NCBI RefSeq assembly: GCF_001424265.1
Contig: NZ_LMOV01000023.1
Coordinates: forward strand, 301,416 to 365,415
Length of the DNA: 64,000 bases
Direction: 5' to 3'
From: Acidovorax sp. Leaf160
GTDB taxonomy: Bacteria; Pseudomonadota; Gammaproteobacteria; Burkholderiales; Burkholderiaceae_C
The position numbers and the translations under genes are program-made. Below, piece by piece: positions 54,576 through 63,998 of this stretch. Each line of letters begins with the position of its first letter. Positions within the stretch are counted from its first letter, which is position 1. The notes under the pieces were generated by a model. That model was not told the DNA's origin. It did not search any database and saw nothing but the letters and a program-made list of their open reading frames with translations.

Positions 54576-55353
54576 CACCCCGCGCCCCCGCCTGCTGCGC
54601 CCCACAGCCTGCGCCGCCGTGCCGGCGGCCCTGTGCTTGGCCGCCCTGGCCCTGGCCATGCCGGTCGCCCGCGCCGCCACCGACACGGCGGGCGACGCGC
54701 CCGGGCCTTTCAAGCTCACCACGGGCCTCTACCAGGTCGCGGGCGGCGGCCTGCCCGCCGGCCCCGGGGTGGACGTCAACCTGCGCTACAGCCGGGGCGA
54801 CGACCAGTGGTGGGTGGGCATGTTCCGCTCGCCCGCGCTCGGCTTTTCGCAGCCGCGCGCGGGATGGGACAGCACCCTGGCCCTGGGTGCGTGGCGCATG
54901 CTGCCGTCGGTGCAGATCGCCTCGGGCGGCTTCGTCGGCGGCAGCCTGGCCGTGGAGACCGGCACCACCTGGGTGGTGGGCATGGGCCTGGGGCGCACCA
55001 ACCTGCGCGACTACGCCAACCTGAACTTCGACCCCAACGACGCGTACAGCGTGTACGCCAGCCACCGCTGGCGCAGCGGCGACACCCTGGCGCTCCAGCT
55101 GGTGCGCGACAACCGGCAGAACCCCGACCAGCAGAATCTGCACCTGGTGTGGCGCAGTCCGCGGCCGGGCGGCGAGCGGCTCACGATCGACCTGCTGGCC
55201 AAGCAGGGCACGGTGGATGGCCGCTTCGCTCGCCGCGCCGGCCTGTCGGTGGGTTACGACATGCCCACCTGGTTCGTGCGCGCCGCGTGGGACCCGCTGG
55301 TGAACTTCACGCGGCAGAACATGGTGCGGCTGTCCACCGGGGTGCGTTTCTAG
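54565..55353 (+). CDS. Outer-membrane beta-barrel-like protein coupled to kup
   Basis: A 262-residue secreted protein of unknown function. A long signal region ends PVARAA. The rest is rich in alternating short strands (DQWWVGMFRSPALGFSQ, TTWVVGMGLGRTNLRDYANL) and ends in VRF, the terminal aromatic typical of outer-membrane barrels. The GTG start overlaps the kup stop by 11 bases, so the two are co-translated. I do not recognise the family. Its role could relate to osmotic or ion handling, but this is only context. Confidence 0.7.
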   Translation: MPSDTPRPRLLRPTACAAVPAALCLAALALAMPVARAATDTAGDAPGPFKLTTGLYQVAGGGLPAGPGVDVNLRYSRGDDQWWVGMFRSPALGFSQPRAGWDSTLALGAWRMLPSVQIASGGFVGGSLAVETGTTWVVGMGLGRTNLRDYANLNFDPNDAYSVYASHRWRSGDTLALQLVRDNRQNPDQQNLHLVWRSPRPGGERLTIDLLAKQGTVDGRFARRAGLSVGYDMPTWFVRAAWDPLVNFTRQNMVRLSTGVRF

Positions 55354-55404
55354 CCCGGCCCGGGTGCCTGTCGCTTCTCCCTGAATCGCTGCAGGTGCTC
55401 ATCC

Positions 55405-55426
55405 ACGGGGGGCGCCCGCGCCCCGT
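55405..55426. terminator. Hairpin between the barrel-like gene and the convergent GGDEF-EAL gene
   Basis: ACGGGG and CCCCGT arms with a ten-base loop sit between two convergent stops, the right arm touching the stop of the minus-strand gene. There is no T-tract. Confidence 0.3.
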
Positions 55427-58044
55427 CATCGCTGGGGCAGCGCCGAATCGCCCGCCACCCCCGCCGCCGTCCACAGCGCCGCCACGCCCTCGGGCGGCAG
55501 CGGCGCGCTGAAGTGCAAGCCCTGCACCTCGTCGCAGCGCTGCTGCAGCAGGCAGTCCAGCTGGCCCTGCGTCTCCACGCCCTCGGCCGTGACCGTGAGG
55601 CCCAGCGACCGGCCCAGCTGGCTCATGGCCTGCACAATGGCGCGGTCGCTGCCCTGGCTGGGCAGCTGGGCGACGAAGCTGCGGTCGATCTTGATGCCGT
55701 CCAGCGGGTACTGGCGCAGATAGGCCAGTGACGAGAAACCGGTGCCGAAGTCGTCGAGGCTGAGGCGCACGCCGAGCTGCTTGAGCGCCGTGAGCGTCTG
55801 CAGCACGCCCTGCTCGTGGTCCAGCAGCACGCGTTCGGTGATCTCCAGCTCCAGCCGGCCGGGGGCCAGGCCGCTGGCCTCCAGGGCCTGCGCCACCACC
55901 CGGGGCAGGGCCCGGTCGCCGGCACCCGGCCCGTCGCCACCCAGCTGGCCGGGCGACAGGTTCACCGACACGCTGACCGCCGCGGGCCAGCGGGCGGCCT
56001 CCTGGCAGGCGGTGTGCAGCACCCACTCGCCCAGCGGGCGGATGAGGCCGGTTTCCTCGGCCAGCGGAATGAATTCCTGCGGCAGCAGCAGACCGCGCTC
56101 GGGGTGCTGCCAGCGCACCAGCGCTTCCAGCCCGCGCAGGGCGCCGCCGGGCAAGGCATAGCGCGGCTGGTAGTGCAGGCGCAGCTGGCCATCCGCCAGC
56201 GCCGTGCGCAGCTCCCCCTCGATCTGCCGCCGCGCCAAGACGTGGGCATTCATGGCGTCGGTGTAGAGGCGCCAGGTGCTGCGGCCCGCCGCCTTGGCCT
56301 CGTACAAGGCAATGTCGCCGCGCCGCAGCAGCTCGTCGGGTGTGCGCGCATGCGCGGGCGCCAGGGACACGCCCACGCTGGTGCCGATGAAGACGACCTG
56401 GCCTTCCAGGCAGAAGGGCTCGCACAACGCCGCGATGACGCGGGCGCACAGCGCGTCGAGGTCGAGCGGCGCGGTGGCGGCGCCCGCCGCTTGCGGCAGC
56501 GCCAGGATGAATTCGTCTCCACCCACGCGCGCGGCCATGCCGCCCGGCCCGGCCAGCGCGGCCAGGCGCCGCGCGGCCTCTTGCAGCACCTGGTCGCCGA
56601 CGGCGTGGCCAAGCGCGTCGTTGACCGGCTTGAAGCGGTCGAGGTCGAGGCTGAGCAGTGCCAGCCCGGGCTGCGGCGCCCCGGCGGCCGGCGCCAAGTG
56701 CTGCGACAGGAACTGGTCCAGCTGGCGTCGGTTGGGCAGGCCGGTCAGCGCGTCGTGCAGCGACAGGTGGCGCACCTCGGCCTGCGCCTGCCATTCGTCG
56801 GTCAGGTCGGTCGCCGTGCCGCGATGGCCCCGGCCGCCCTCGATGGCCCGGGCGGTGATGCGGCAGATGCGCTGCTGGCCGGCGGGGCCGCGGGTCTCGC
56901 AGACCAGCGTGGCGGAGCCCTCCATGCCCGACAGCGCGTGCTGCAGCCAGGGCTGCAATGCGCCTTCGTGGGGCCGCAGCAGATCGGCCAGCGGCCGGCC
57001 GAGCCAGTCGCTGCGCCGCTGCCCGGTGACCTGCGCGAAGCGGTCGGACAGATAGGTGAGCCGACCCTGCGCATCCACCTCCCACAGCCAGTCGGAAGAC
57101 GTCTCCGCCATGTCGCGGAAGCGCCGCTCGCTGCCCTGCAGCTCCGCCTGGCTGGTGCGCAGCGCCTGCATCTGCGCTTCGATCTGCCGCCCCGTCGCCA
57201 GCACATGGCGCAGCAGCAGGTAGAGCACGCCAGCCAGCAGCAGCACGCTGGCCACGAACAGCGGCAGCGTCTGCCGCAGCAGGCCGCGGCCGGGCCGGGG
57301 CGGCTGCCAGTTCAGCTGCGTGGCGGACTCCAGCAGCGGCATGGACTCGTAGCCCGGCAGGGGCTGGCGCGATGCGGTGAGCGGCGGCAGGCCGTAGTTG
57401 GCGCTCAGCTGCGCCAGCCGGTCCGGCCGCAGCACGGTGACGAACATCATCACCGAGGGTGGCCCGGGCACGACCGCGATCGATGGGTCCCACCCGGGGG
57501 TGATGCTGGCGGCCGCGACGATGGCCGGCGCGCCCGCCACCTCCATCGCGCGCACCACGCTGCCGTCGGCCAGCGCCGGCGCGCGCGCCTGGGCGACCAG
57601 GCCGTCCACGTCGCCCTGCAGCCAGTCGGTCAGCGCCGACGCCGAGGGCTGGCCGTCGATGACGCCGTAGACGGTGCGGCCGGCGCCATCGACCACCCAG
57701 ACGCCGTTGTAGCCGTAAAGATCGAATGGAATGTCGCCCACGTTGCGCTGGTCGTCCGCCCAGGCCTTGTCCACCGTCAGGTGCAGATGGCGGTAGGCCT
57801 CGCCCCATTTGCTGTAGTTGATGATGTTGCGGCCGATCTCGCCGCGCTGCTGCTCCAGGCTGTGGGCGATGAAGGTCCGGGAGCGCTGCTGCACGTCGTC
57901 ATCCTGGCTCAGCGCGTTGGTCACCAGCAGGTAGACCCCCACGCCGATCAGCACCAGCAGGGCCCAGATGGCGGGGAAGAGCCGCAGCAGCAGAGGATGG
58001 TTGCGGCGCAGGGTGGACCAGCGCAGCGGCGGTATGTCGTTCAT
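55426..58044 (-). CDS. CHASE4-PAS-GGDEF-EAL protein, intact copy
   Basis: An 872-residue inner-membrane c-di-GMP enzyme. Two membrane helices (LFPAIWALLVLIGVGVYLL and one near residue 270) enclose a CHASE4-type periplasmic sensor (NIINYSKWGEAYRHL). A PAS domain follows (DMAETSSDWLWEVDAQGRL). The cyclase motif GGDEF is at about 507. The phosphodiesterase motifs are intact: EAL at about 640, VSVNLSPGQ, ITERVLL, LDDFGTGFSS, IKIDRSFV and AEGVET. Both activities are therefore possible. It is a tandem duplicate of 58212-60827. Confidence 0.92.
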   Translation of the reverse strand: MNDIPPLRWSTLRRNHPLLLRLFPAIWALLVLIGVGVYLLVTNALSQDDDVQQRSRTFIAHSLEQQRGEIGRNIINYSKWGEAYRHLHLTVDKAWADDQRNVGDIPFDLYGYNGVWVVDGAGRTVYGVIDGQPSASALTDWLQGDVDGLVAQARAPALADGSVVRAMEVAGAPAIVAAASITPGWDPSIAVVPGPPSVMMFVTVLRPDRLAQLSANYGLPPLTASRQPLPGYESMPLLESATQLNWQPPRPGRGLLRQTLPLFVASVLLLAGVLYLLLRHVLATGRQIEAQMQALRTSQAELQGSERRFRDMAETSSDWLWEVDAQGRLTYLSDRFAQVTGQRRSDWLGRPLADLLRPHEGALQPWLQHALSGMEGSATLVCETRGPAGQQRICRITARAIEGGRGHRGTATDLTDEWQAQAEVRHLSLHDALTGLPNRRQLDQFLSQHLAPAAGAPQPGLALLSLDLDRFKPVNDALGHAVGDQVLQEAARRLAALAGPGGMAARVGGDEFILALPQAAGAATAPLDLDALCARVIAALCEPFCLEGQVVFIGTSVGVSLAPAHARTPDELLRRGDIALYEAKAAGRSTWRLYTDAMNAHVLARRQIEGELRTALADGQLRLHYQPRYALPGGALRGLEALVRWQHPERGLLLPQEFIPLAEETGLIRPLGEWVLHTACQEAARWPAAVSVSVNLSPGQLGGDGPGAGDRALPRVVAQALEASGLAPGRLELEITERVLLDHEQGVLQTLTALKQLGVRLSLDDFGTGFSSLAYLRQYPLDGIKIDRSFVAQLPSQGSDRAIVQAMSQLGRSLGLTVTAEGVETQGQLDCLLQQRCDEVQGLHFSAPLPPEGVAALWTAAGVAGDSALPQR

Positions 58045-58133
58045 GGAAAAGCCGGCAGCGCCCGGCTTCCGAAGCGGCGGGACGGAGGCGGATTGTCCCA
58101 GAAGCCCTCGGCAGGAACGCCCCGGTGGGCATC

Positions 58134-58199
58134 CGCTATGTTTTTAATAGCAAACAACCCAATGATGAAGGGCGCCCGAGGCCGAAAACGTCTGAAACC
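58134..58199 (+). repeat. 65-bp hairpin-headed repeat, copy between the two GGDEF-EAL genes
   Basis: CCGCTATGTTTTTAATAGCA forms the head, and CGAGGCCGAAAACGTCTGAA is the tail. It sits in the 167-base gap between the tandem duplicates, 13 bases from the stop of the upstream copy. Confidence 0.6.
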
Positions 58200-58211
58200 A
58201 GCCTCCAGGCC

Positions 58212-60827
58212 TCAGTCCGAGCGCGGCGTGCCCGGCGCCGCCGTGCCGGCCCACAGTGGGGCCAGCTGGTCCGCCGGCAGCGCCGGGCGGAAGGGAAAGC
58301 CCTGCACTTCGTCCACGGGCTGGCGCTGCAGGCAGTCCCACTGCGCCTGGCTCTCCACCCCTTCGGCCCGCACTGGCAGGCCGAGCGAGCGGGCGAGCAG
58401 GCCCAGCGCCTGCAGGATGGCCTGGCCTTGCGGCCGTTCGGGAAGCCGGGTGACGAAGCCGGGGCCGATCTTCAAGCCGTCCAGCAGCGGGTCGCGCATG
58501 CAGGCCAGCGACGCAAAACCGGCGCCGAAGTCGCCCAGCGTCAGGCGCACCCCCAGCCGCTTGAGTTCGGTGAGCGTCTGCAGTGCCTCTGCACCGTGCG
58601 CCAGCAGAATGCATTCGTCGATCTCCAGCTCCAGCCGCGCGGCGGGCAGGCCGCTGCCCTCCAGTGCCCGCGCCACGACCGAGGGCAGGTCGTCGGTCGC
58701 CACGCCCGGCGCCGCATCGCCGAACTGACCGCCCGCGAGCTTCACCGACACCCGCAGGTCGGCGGGCCAGCCGGCGGCATCGCGACAGGCCGTGTCGATC
58801 ACCCATGCACCCAGCGCGCGGACCAGGCCGGTCTCGCGCGCCAACGGCATGAAGGCGCCGGGCAGCAGCAGGCCTTTTTCAGGGTGCTGCCAGCGCACCA
58901 GCGCCTGCAGGCCGCGCAGCGCCCCGCCCTCCACCGCATGGCAGGGCTGATAGTGCAGGCGCATCTGGCCGCGGCGCTGTGCCAGCCGCAGTTCACGCTC
59001 CATCTGCAGGCGTGCCGACACCTGCAGGTCAAGCGCCTGCGTGTAGCAGCGCCAGGTGTTGCGGCCGGCGGCCTTGGCGTCGTAGAGCGCGATGTCGCCC
59101 TGGCGCAGCAATTCGTCGGCAGTGCGGGCGTGCAGGGGCGCCAGGGCCACGCCGATGCTGGTGCCGGTCTGCACGGTGTGGTCGCCCAGCTGAAAGGGGC
59201 GCGCCAGCGCGGCCACCACCGCAGCGCAGCGGCGGTCCACCTCCTCGGGCGGCAGCGTGCCGGCGAGCACCAGGATGAATTCGTCGCCGCCGAGGCGCGC
59301 CGCGAGTTCGCGGGGCCCCACCAGCGCCTGCAGGCGCCGGGCGACCTCCTGCAGCACCTGGTCGCCCAGGGCGTGGCCCAGCGCGTCGTTGATCGGCTTG
59401 AAGCGGTCCAGGTCGAGGCAGAGCACCGTGACCGCCGGCTCGCCGCCGGCCGTGGGGTCCAGCCGGGCCGCGAGGAATTCGTGCAGCTGCCGCCGGTTGG
59501 CCAGGCCCGTGAGCGCGTCGTGCAGCGACAGGTGGCGCAGCCGCTCCTGCGCCTGCCATTCGTCGGTCAGGTCGGTCGCCGTGCCGCGAAAGCCCAAGCC
59601 GCCCTGGATGACGCGCGCGGTGATGCGGCACACGCGCCGCAGGCCGGCGTGGTCGTCGATGTGGCAGAGCAGCGTGCCGCGGCCCGCCCCGCCCTCGCCA
59701 CCGCCCGGCACCGCCCCGCCCAGCCAGGGCGCCAGCGGCTGGGCGTCCTCGCGCCGCAGCAGGTCGGCCAGCGGACGGCCGAGCCAGGCACTGCGATCCA
59801 GTCCGGTGACCTCCGAGAACCGGTCGGAAAGGTAGGTGATGCGCCCTTCGGCGTCGGCTTCCCACAGCCAGTCGGACGAGGTTTCGGCCATGTCCCGGAA
59901 GCGCTGCTCGCTGTTCTGCAGGTCGGACCGGCTGCCGTGCAGTGCGAGCAGCTGCGACTCGATCTGCCGGGCCGACACCAGCGCGTTGCGCAGCAGCAGG
60001 AAGAGCACCGCCAGCAGCAGCGCAACGCCGCTCGCGAACACCGGCAGCGTGGTGCGCAGCAGTGCACGGCCGGGCTCCGGCGGGTCCCAGTTCAGCAGCA
60101 GGGTTGGCGAATCGAGCAAGGGCATCGATTCGTATCCGGGCAGCGCCTGGCCTGAGGGCTGGAGCGCAGGCAGGCCGTACTGCTCGCTGAGCTGCGCGAA
60201 CCAGGCGGAATCGAGCAGGGTGACGAACATCATCACCGAGGCAGGCCCGGGCACCATCGACACCGTCTCGTCGCGCCCGGTGGTGATGGATGCCGCAGCC
60301 ACGATCGCGGGCACCCCGCCCACCTGGAGGATCCGCACCACGCTGCCGTCCTGCACCTCAGGCGCCCGTGCCGCGTCGAGCAGGCCGGCGACGTCGCCCT
60401 GCAGCCAGTCGGCAAGCTGCACGGCGCTGCGCTGGCCGTCGAGCACGCCATACACCGTGCGCCCGGCCGCATCGACCACCCACACCCCGTTGTAGCCGTA
60501 CAGCTTGAACGGCCCGACCCCGACGTTGTTGCGTTCATAGGCCCAGTGCGTGTCCACCGTGCGGTGCAGGTGCAAATAGGCCTCGCCCCACTTGCTGTAA
60601 TCGATGATGTTGCGCCCGGCCTCGTTGCGCTGCTGCTCCAGGCTGCGGGCGATGAACACCCGGGAGCGCTGCAGCACGTCGGCGTCCTGGCTGAGCGCGT
60701 TGACGATGAGCAGATAGGCGCCCAGCCCGATCACCACCAGCAGCACCAGGATGCAAGGAAACAGGCTGCGCCGCAGCAGGCTGCCGCGCCGGACCAGCGC
60801 CCGGGGTGGAAATGCGGGATCGTTCAT
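58212..60827 (-). CDS. CHASE4-PAS-GGDEF-EAL protein with degenerate EAL domain
   Basis: An 871-residue paralogue of the neighbour with the same domain order and colinear sequence (IIDYSKWGEAYLHL; DMAETSSDWLWEADAEGRI). The cyclase motif LGGDEF is intact. The EAL domain is damaged at metal ligands: EAL reads QAL at 641, VNLS reads VKLA, the first Asp of DDFGTG is Gly (LGDFGAGFAS), and IKIDRSF reads LKIGPGF. It should make but not break c-di-GMP, or use the EAL domain only for binding. The ATG at 60827 is chosen from alignment with the copy. Confidence 0.9.
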   Translation of the reverse strand: MNDPAFPPRALVRRGSLLRRSLFPCILVLLVVIGLGAYLLIVNALSQDADVLQRSRVFIARSLEQQRNEAGRNIIDYSKWGEAYLHLHRTVDTHWAYERNNVGVGPFKLYGYNGVWVVDAAGRTVYGVLDGQRSAVQLADWLQGDVAGLLDAARAPEVQDGSVVRILQVGGVPAIVAAASITTGRDETVSMVPGPASVMMFVTLLDSAWFAQLSEQYGLPALQPSGQALPGYESMPLLDSPTLLLNWDPPEPGRALLRTTLPVFASGVALLLAVLFLLLRNALVSARQIESQLLALHGSRSDLQNSEQRFRDMAETSSDWLWEADAEGRITYLSDRFSEVTGLDRSAWLGRPLADLLRREDAQPLAPWLGGAVPGGGEGGAGRGTLLCHIDDHAGLRRVCRITARVIQGGLGFRGTATDLTDEWQAQERLRHLSLHDALTGLANRRQLHEFLAARLDPTAGGEPAVTVLCLDLDRFKPINDALGHALGDQVLQEVARRLQALVGPRELAARLGGDEFILVLAGTLPPEEVDRRCAAVVAALARPFQLGDHTVQTGTSIGVALAPLHARTADELLRQGDIALYDAKAAGRNTWRCYTQALDLQVSARLQMERELRLAQRRGQMRLHYQPCHAVEGGALRGLQALVRWQHPEKGLLLPGAFMPLARETGLVRALGAWVIDTACRDAAGWPADLRVSVKLAGGQFGDAAPGVATDDLPSVVARALEGSGLPAARLELEIDECILLAHGAEALQTLTELKRLGVRLTLGDFGAGFASLACMRDPLLDGLKIGPGFVTRLPERPQGQAILQALGLLARSLGLPVRAEGVESQAQWDCLQRQPVDEVQGFPFRPALPADQLAPLWAGTAAPGTPRSD

Positions 60828-60985
60828 GACAATGCGAAGGCAGCGGGGGCCGGAGACATTCGTCCTGGAGCCACGCCGCTGCGGGTGGGGCCGCAATTGT
60901 CACAGAATGTGTATAGCCCTATGGGCCGCTGCCCCTCCCCCCGGCTGCCCCGCGCAAGCCGGTGCCCCCTCCCCCCGCCCTGGCG

Positions 60986-62053
60986 TCAGCCCTCGAATTG
61001 CGGATGCGTCTGCCGGATGCGCGCCATGGCGATGCCGGCGGCTGCCGTGCGTGTTTCCACCCCCAGCTTCACGTACACGCGCTCCAGATGCTTCTTCACC
61101 GTGGCCGGGCTGGAACCCAGGATGTCGCCGATGTCGCGGTTGGTCTTGCCCTTGAGCAGCCAGTAGAGCACCTCGGCCTCCCGCGCGGTCAGTTTGAAGC
61201 CCAGGGCCAGCGCCTCGATCACGGCCGCATCGGACACCTCGCGCATGACGATCAGCCAGTCGCCGCCGCCCTCGCTGTCGCCGGTCTGCTGGTGCAGGCT
61301 GAACGACAGGCGCCGCGCGCCGCGCTCGACCACGAAGCGCGGCGGCTCGATCTGCTGCGCCGAAAACCCCGCGACCTGCGGCAGCAGCGCGCGCAGCCAG
61401 TCGGCCACCGGCGGGGGCACGGAACCGGCCGGGGCCGGGGCGATCCCACCCGCCGCATCGGACGGCGGCTGCGCGGACTCCTGGGGCGGGAAGTAGTCGC
61501 GCAGCAGCGTGCGCGCGAGCGCCGTCTGCCACATCAGCCGTCCGTCGCTGGCGCGCACGGTGATGCTGGCATAGCCGAAGGCGTCGAGCGCATTGCGCGC
61601 CTGGCCGGCCTGCCGCACCTCCTGCCGGGCACGGCGCGCGCCCTGCAGGTGCACGTTCATGCGCGCCAGCACCTCGCGCGGCTTGATGGGCTTGGTGACA
61701 TAGTCCACGCCGCCGGCGGCCAGCGCGGCTTCCAGGTGCTCGGTCTCGGTGAGGCCGGTCATGAAGATGATGGGGATGTGCGCGGTGGCGGGCTGGGACT
61801 TCAATCGCCGGGCGACCTCGAAGCCGTCCATGCCCGGCATCATCGCGTCGAGCAGCACCACGTCCGGCAGCGCCTGGGCGGCGCGTGACAGCGCCGTCTC
61901 GCCGCTGGTGGCCACCAGGACGGTGAAGCCGGACTCGTCGAGCGCGTCGTGCAGCATCGCCAGGTTGTCGGGCACGTCGTCCACGATCAGCACCAGGTCG
62001 GACTGGGCGCGGTCCATCACGGTGGTGGGTACGCTAGGGGCGGCGGAGTGCAT
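60986..62053 (-). CDS. Response regulator with LuxR-type DNA-binding domain
   Basis: A 355-residue regulator. Receiver domain at 20-135 with phospho-acceptor Asp in DVVLLDAMMPGMDGFEV and Lys in YVTKPIKP. The middle region of about 140 residues is unassigned and contains a Pro/Ala-rich stretch. A C-terminal LuxR helix-turn-helix (LTAREAEVLYWLLKGKTNRD, then SSPATVKKHLERVYVKLG) completes it. It lies 19 bases downstream of the hybrid kinase gene on the same strand, so the two form a cognate pair. Confidence 0.92.
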   Translation of the reverse strand: MHSAAPSVPTTVMDRAQSDLVLIVDDVPDNLAMLHDALDESGFTVLVATSGETALSRAAQALPDVVLLDAMMPGMDGFEVARRLKSQPATAHIPIIFMTGLTETEHLEAALAAGGVDYVTKPIKPREVLARMNVHLQGARRARQEVRQAGQARNALDAFGYASITVRASDGRLMWQTALARTLLRDYFPPQESAQPPSDAAGGIAPAPAGSVPPPVADWLRALLPQVAGFSAQQIEPPRFVVERGARRLSFSLHQQTGDSEGGGDWLIVMREVSDAAVIEALALGFKLTAREAEVLYWLLKGKTNRDIGDILGSSPATVKKHLERVYVKLGVETRTAAAGIAMARIRQTHPQFEG

Positions 62054-62072
62054 GGGTTGTCTCGGAACGTGT

Positions 62073-63998
62073 TCAGGGTGGGCCGCCGGGGGCCGGGGCA
62101 GAGGGCGGCACGGCGGGCGGGACCATCCGGCCCAGGCCGTCGAAGTCGAATTGCCGCGCCAGCGCGCGCGCCTGGGCGACCCAGCCCGCGCATTCGGGCT
62201 GCGCGGCCTCGATGGCGGCCAGCTGGTTCAGCACGCCCCGGTAGTAGCCCAGCGCCACGGCCTCGGCCAGCGGGGCGGCGAGGGCCGCGCCCGGCAGCAC
62301 GAGGGGGGCTGCGGTATCCGGAGCCACGCCAGCGTCGGCAGCGGCCCGTGCGCCGCCGGGCAGGGGCGTGGTGGCCTCAGGGCCGGCCTCCAGCCACTGC
62401 AGCGCCAGCCGCCGCTCCAGCCAGTCGAGCAGTTCGCTGTGGCGCACCGGCTTGACGATGAAGTCCTCGGGCCGGATGCCGACGTCGTTCTCCAGCCCCT
62501 TGTCGAAGGCATTGGCGGAGACCACGGCGACCTGCGCGTCCACATGGCCGAACGCGCGCAGGCGGCGGATGGTCTCCCAGCCGTCGATGCCCGGCATGGC
62601 GAGGTCCATGAACACCACGTCGGGCCGGTAGCCGGCGGCCAGCAGGTCGAGCGCGTCGTGCCCGCTGGCGGCAGTGCGCAGCTCGAAGCCCAGGGGTGCG
62701 AGCAGCTGCACCAGCAGCTCCCGGTCGGGCTCTTCGTTGTCCACCACCAGCAGCCGGCGGCGCGGGCCGGCATAGCCGCGCCGCACGGGGCGGAGGCCGG
62801 CGCTGGGCAGGTCGGCCGCACCCAGGGCGCCCGGGTGCACTTCGGGCAGGAAGAGCCGGATGCGGAACAGCGCGCCTGCGCCCGGCTGGCTGACGACGGT
62901 CATCTCGCCGCCCATCAGCTCGGTCAGCATCTTGGCGATGGTCAGGCCCAGGCCGGCGCCGGGCGCCGCGCCCTGGCTGCTGGCCGCGCCGCGCTCGAAG
63001 GGCTCGAAGATGCTGGCGCGCTCGGCCTCGGTCAGGCCCGGGCCGCTGTCCTCGATCTCGATCAGCGCCAGTTCACGCGCGTGCCGCACGCCCAGCCGCA
63101 CGTGGCCGGCGGCCGTGAACTTGATGGCGTTGCCGATCAGGTTGATGAGGATCTGCCGCACGCGCTTGTCGTCGCCGCGCACCACTTCGGGCAGCACGCC
63201 GCGCGGGTCGAAGCGGAACTGCAGGCCCTTGGCGCGCGCCTGCGGCTCGAACATCTCCACCATCTCGTGCATGCAGTCGGCAAAGCGCATGGGCCGCACC
63301 TGCAGCGTGAGCTTGCCGCTTTCGATCCGGGCGATGTCCAGCGTGCCTTCGATCAGCGTCAGCAAGTGCTCGCCGCCGCGCCGGATCACTCCCACCGCCT
63401 GCTGGCGGTGGGGCGGCACGGTGGTGTCCTCGCCCATCAGCTGCGCATAGCCCAGGATGCTGTTGAGCGGCGTGCGCAGCTCGTGGCTGATGGCGCTGAT
63501 GTAGCGGCTCTTGGCCTGGTTGGCCTGGTCGGCCAGGCGCCGGGCCTGCTCGGCCTCTTCCCGCGCTTCCTCGGCCACGCCGCGTGCGTGCTCCGCCGTG
63601 CGGCGGGCTTCCTGCAGGGCTTCGTCGGTGCGGCGGTGCAGGGTGATCTCGCGCTGCAGCAGGTGGGTCTGGCGGTTCGATTCCTCCTGCGCCACCTTGC
63701 GGCTGGTGTGCGCTAGCACCAGCCACCAGGCGACGATGCCGGAGATGACGAGCAGCGCGACGTAGGCCTTCAGCAGCCCCGACCGCAGGGCCGTCCCCGG
63801 GGCGCCGGTGGTGCCGAGGGCCTGCAGCTCCTGGTGATAGAACAGCCCGAACACGGCGGCCAGCAGCGGCGCAATGACCAGCATCAGCAGCAGGAAGTGG
63901 CCCAGGCCCGTGTCCAGCAGCCGCCAGGCGCGGCGCGGCAGCAGCCAGCGCAGGGCGGCGCTCCACTGCACCGCCAGGTGCGCGTGCGGCTTGCACAT
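62073..63998 (-). CDS. Hybrid sensor histidine kinase, possibly truncated by the window edge
   Basis: At least 641 residues. Two membrane helices (HFLLLMLVIAPLLAAVFGL; AYVALLVISGIVAWWLVLAH) come first, then a coiled coil of Ala/Glu/Arg (130-165). The HisKA domain has its phospho-His in SAISHELRTPLNSI. The HATPase boxes are NLIGNAIKF, EDSGPG and GAGLGLTIAKML. A receiver domain follows (VVFMDLAMPGIDGWE). The tail of about 90 residues has no clear fold. The ATG at 63998 touches the window end, so the true start may lie further right, with additional sensor sequence. Confidence 0.85.
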   Translation of the reverse strand: MCKPHAHLAVQWSAALRWLLPRRAWRLLDTGLGHFLLLMLVIAPLLAAVFGLFYHQELQALGTTGAPGTALRSGLLKAYVALLVISGIVAWWLVLAHTSRKVAQEESNRQTHLLQREITLHRRTDEALQEARRTAEHARGVAEEAREEAEQARRLADQANQAKSRYISAISHELRTPLNSILGYAQLMGEDTTVPPHRQQAVGVIRRGGEHLLTLIEGTLDIARIESGKLTLQVRPMRFADCMHEMVEMFEPQARAKGLQFRFDPRGVLPEVVRGDDKRVRQILINLIGNAIKFTAAGHVRLGVRHARELALIEIEDSGPGLTEAERASIFEPFERGAASSQGAAPGAGLGLTIAKMLTELMGGEMTVVSQPGAGALFRIRLFLPEVHPGALGAADLPSAGLRPVRRGYAGPRRRLLVVDNEEPDRELLVQLLAPLGFELRTAASGHDALDLLAAGYRPDVVFMDLAMPGIDGWETIRRLRAFGHVDAQVAVVSANAFDKGLENDVGIRPEDFIVKPVRHSELLDWLERRLALQWLEAGPEATTPLPGGARAAADAGVAPDTAAPLVLPGAALAAPLAEAVALGYYRGVLNQLAAIEAAQPECAGWVAQARALARQFDFDGLGRMVPPAVPPSAPAPGGPP

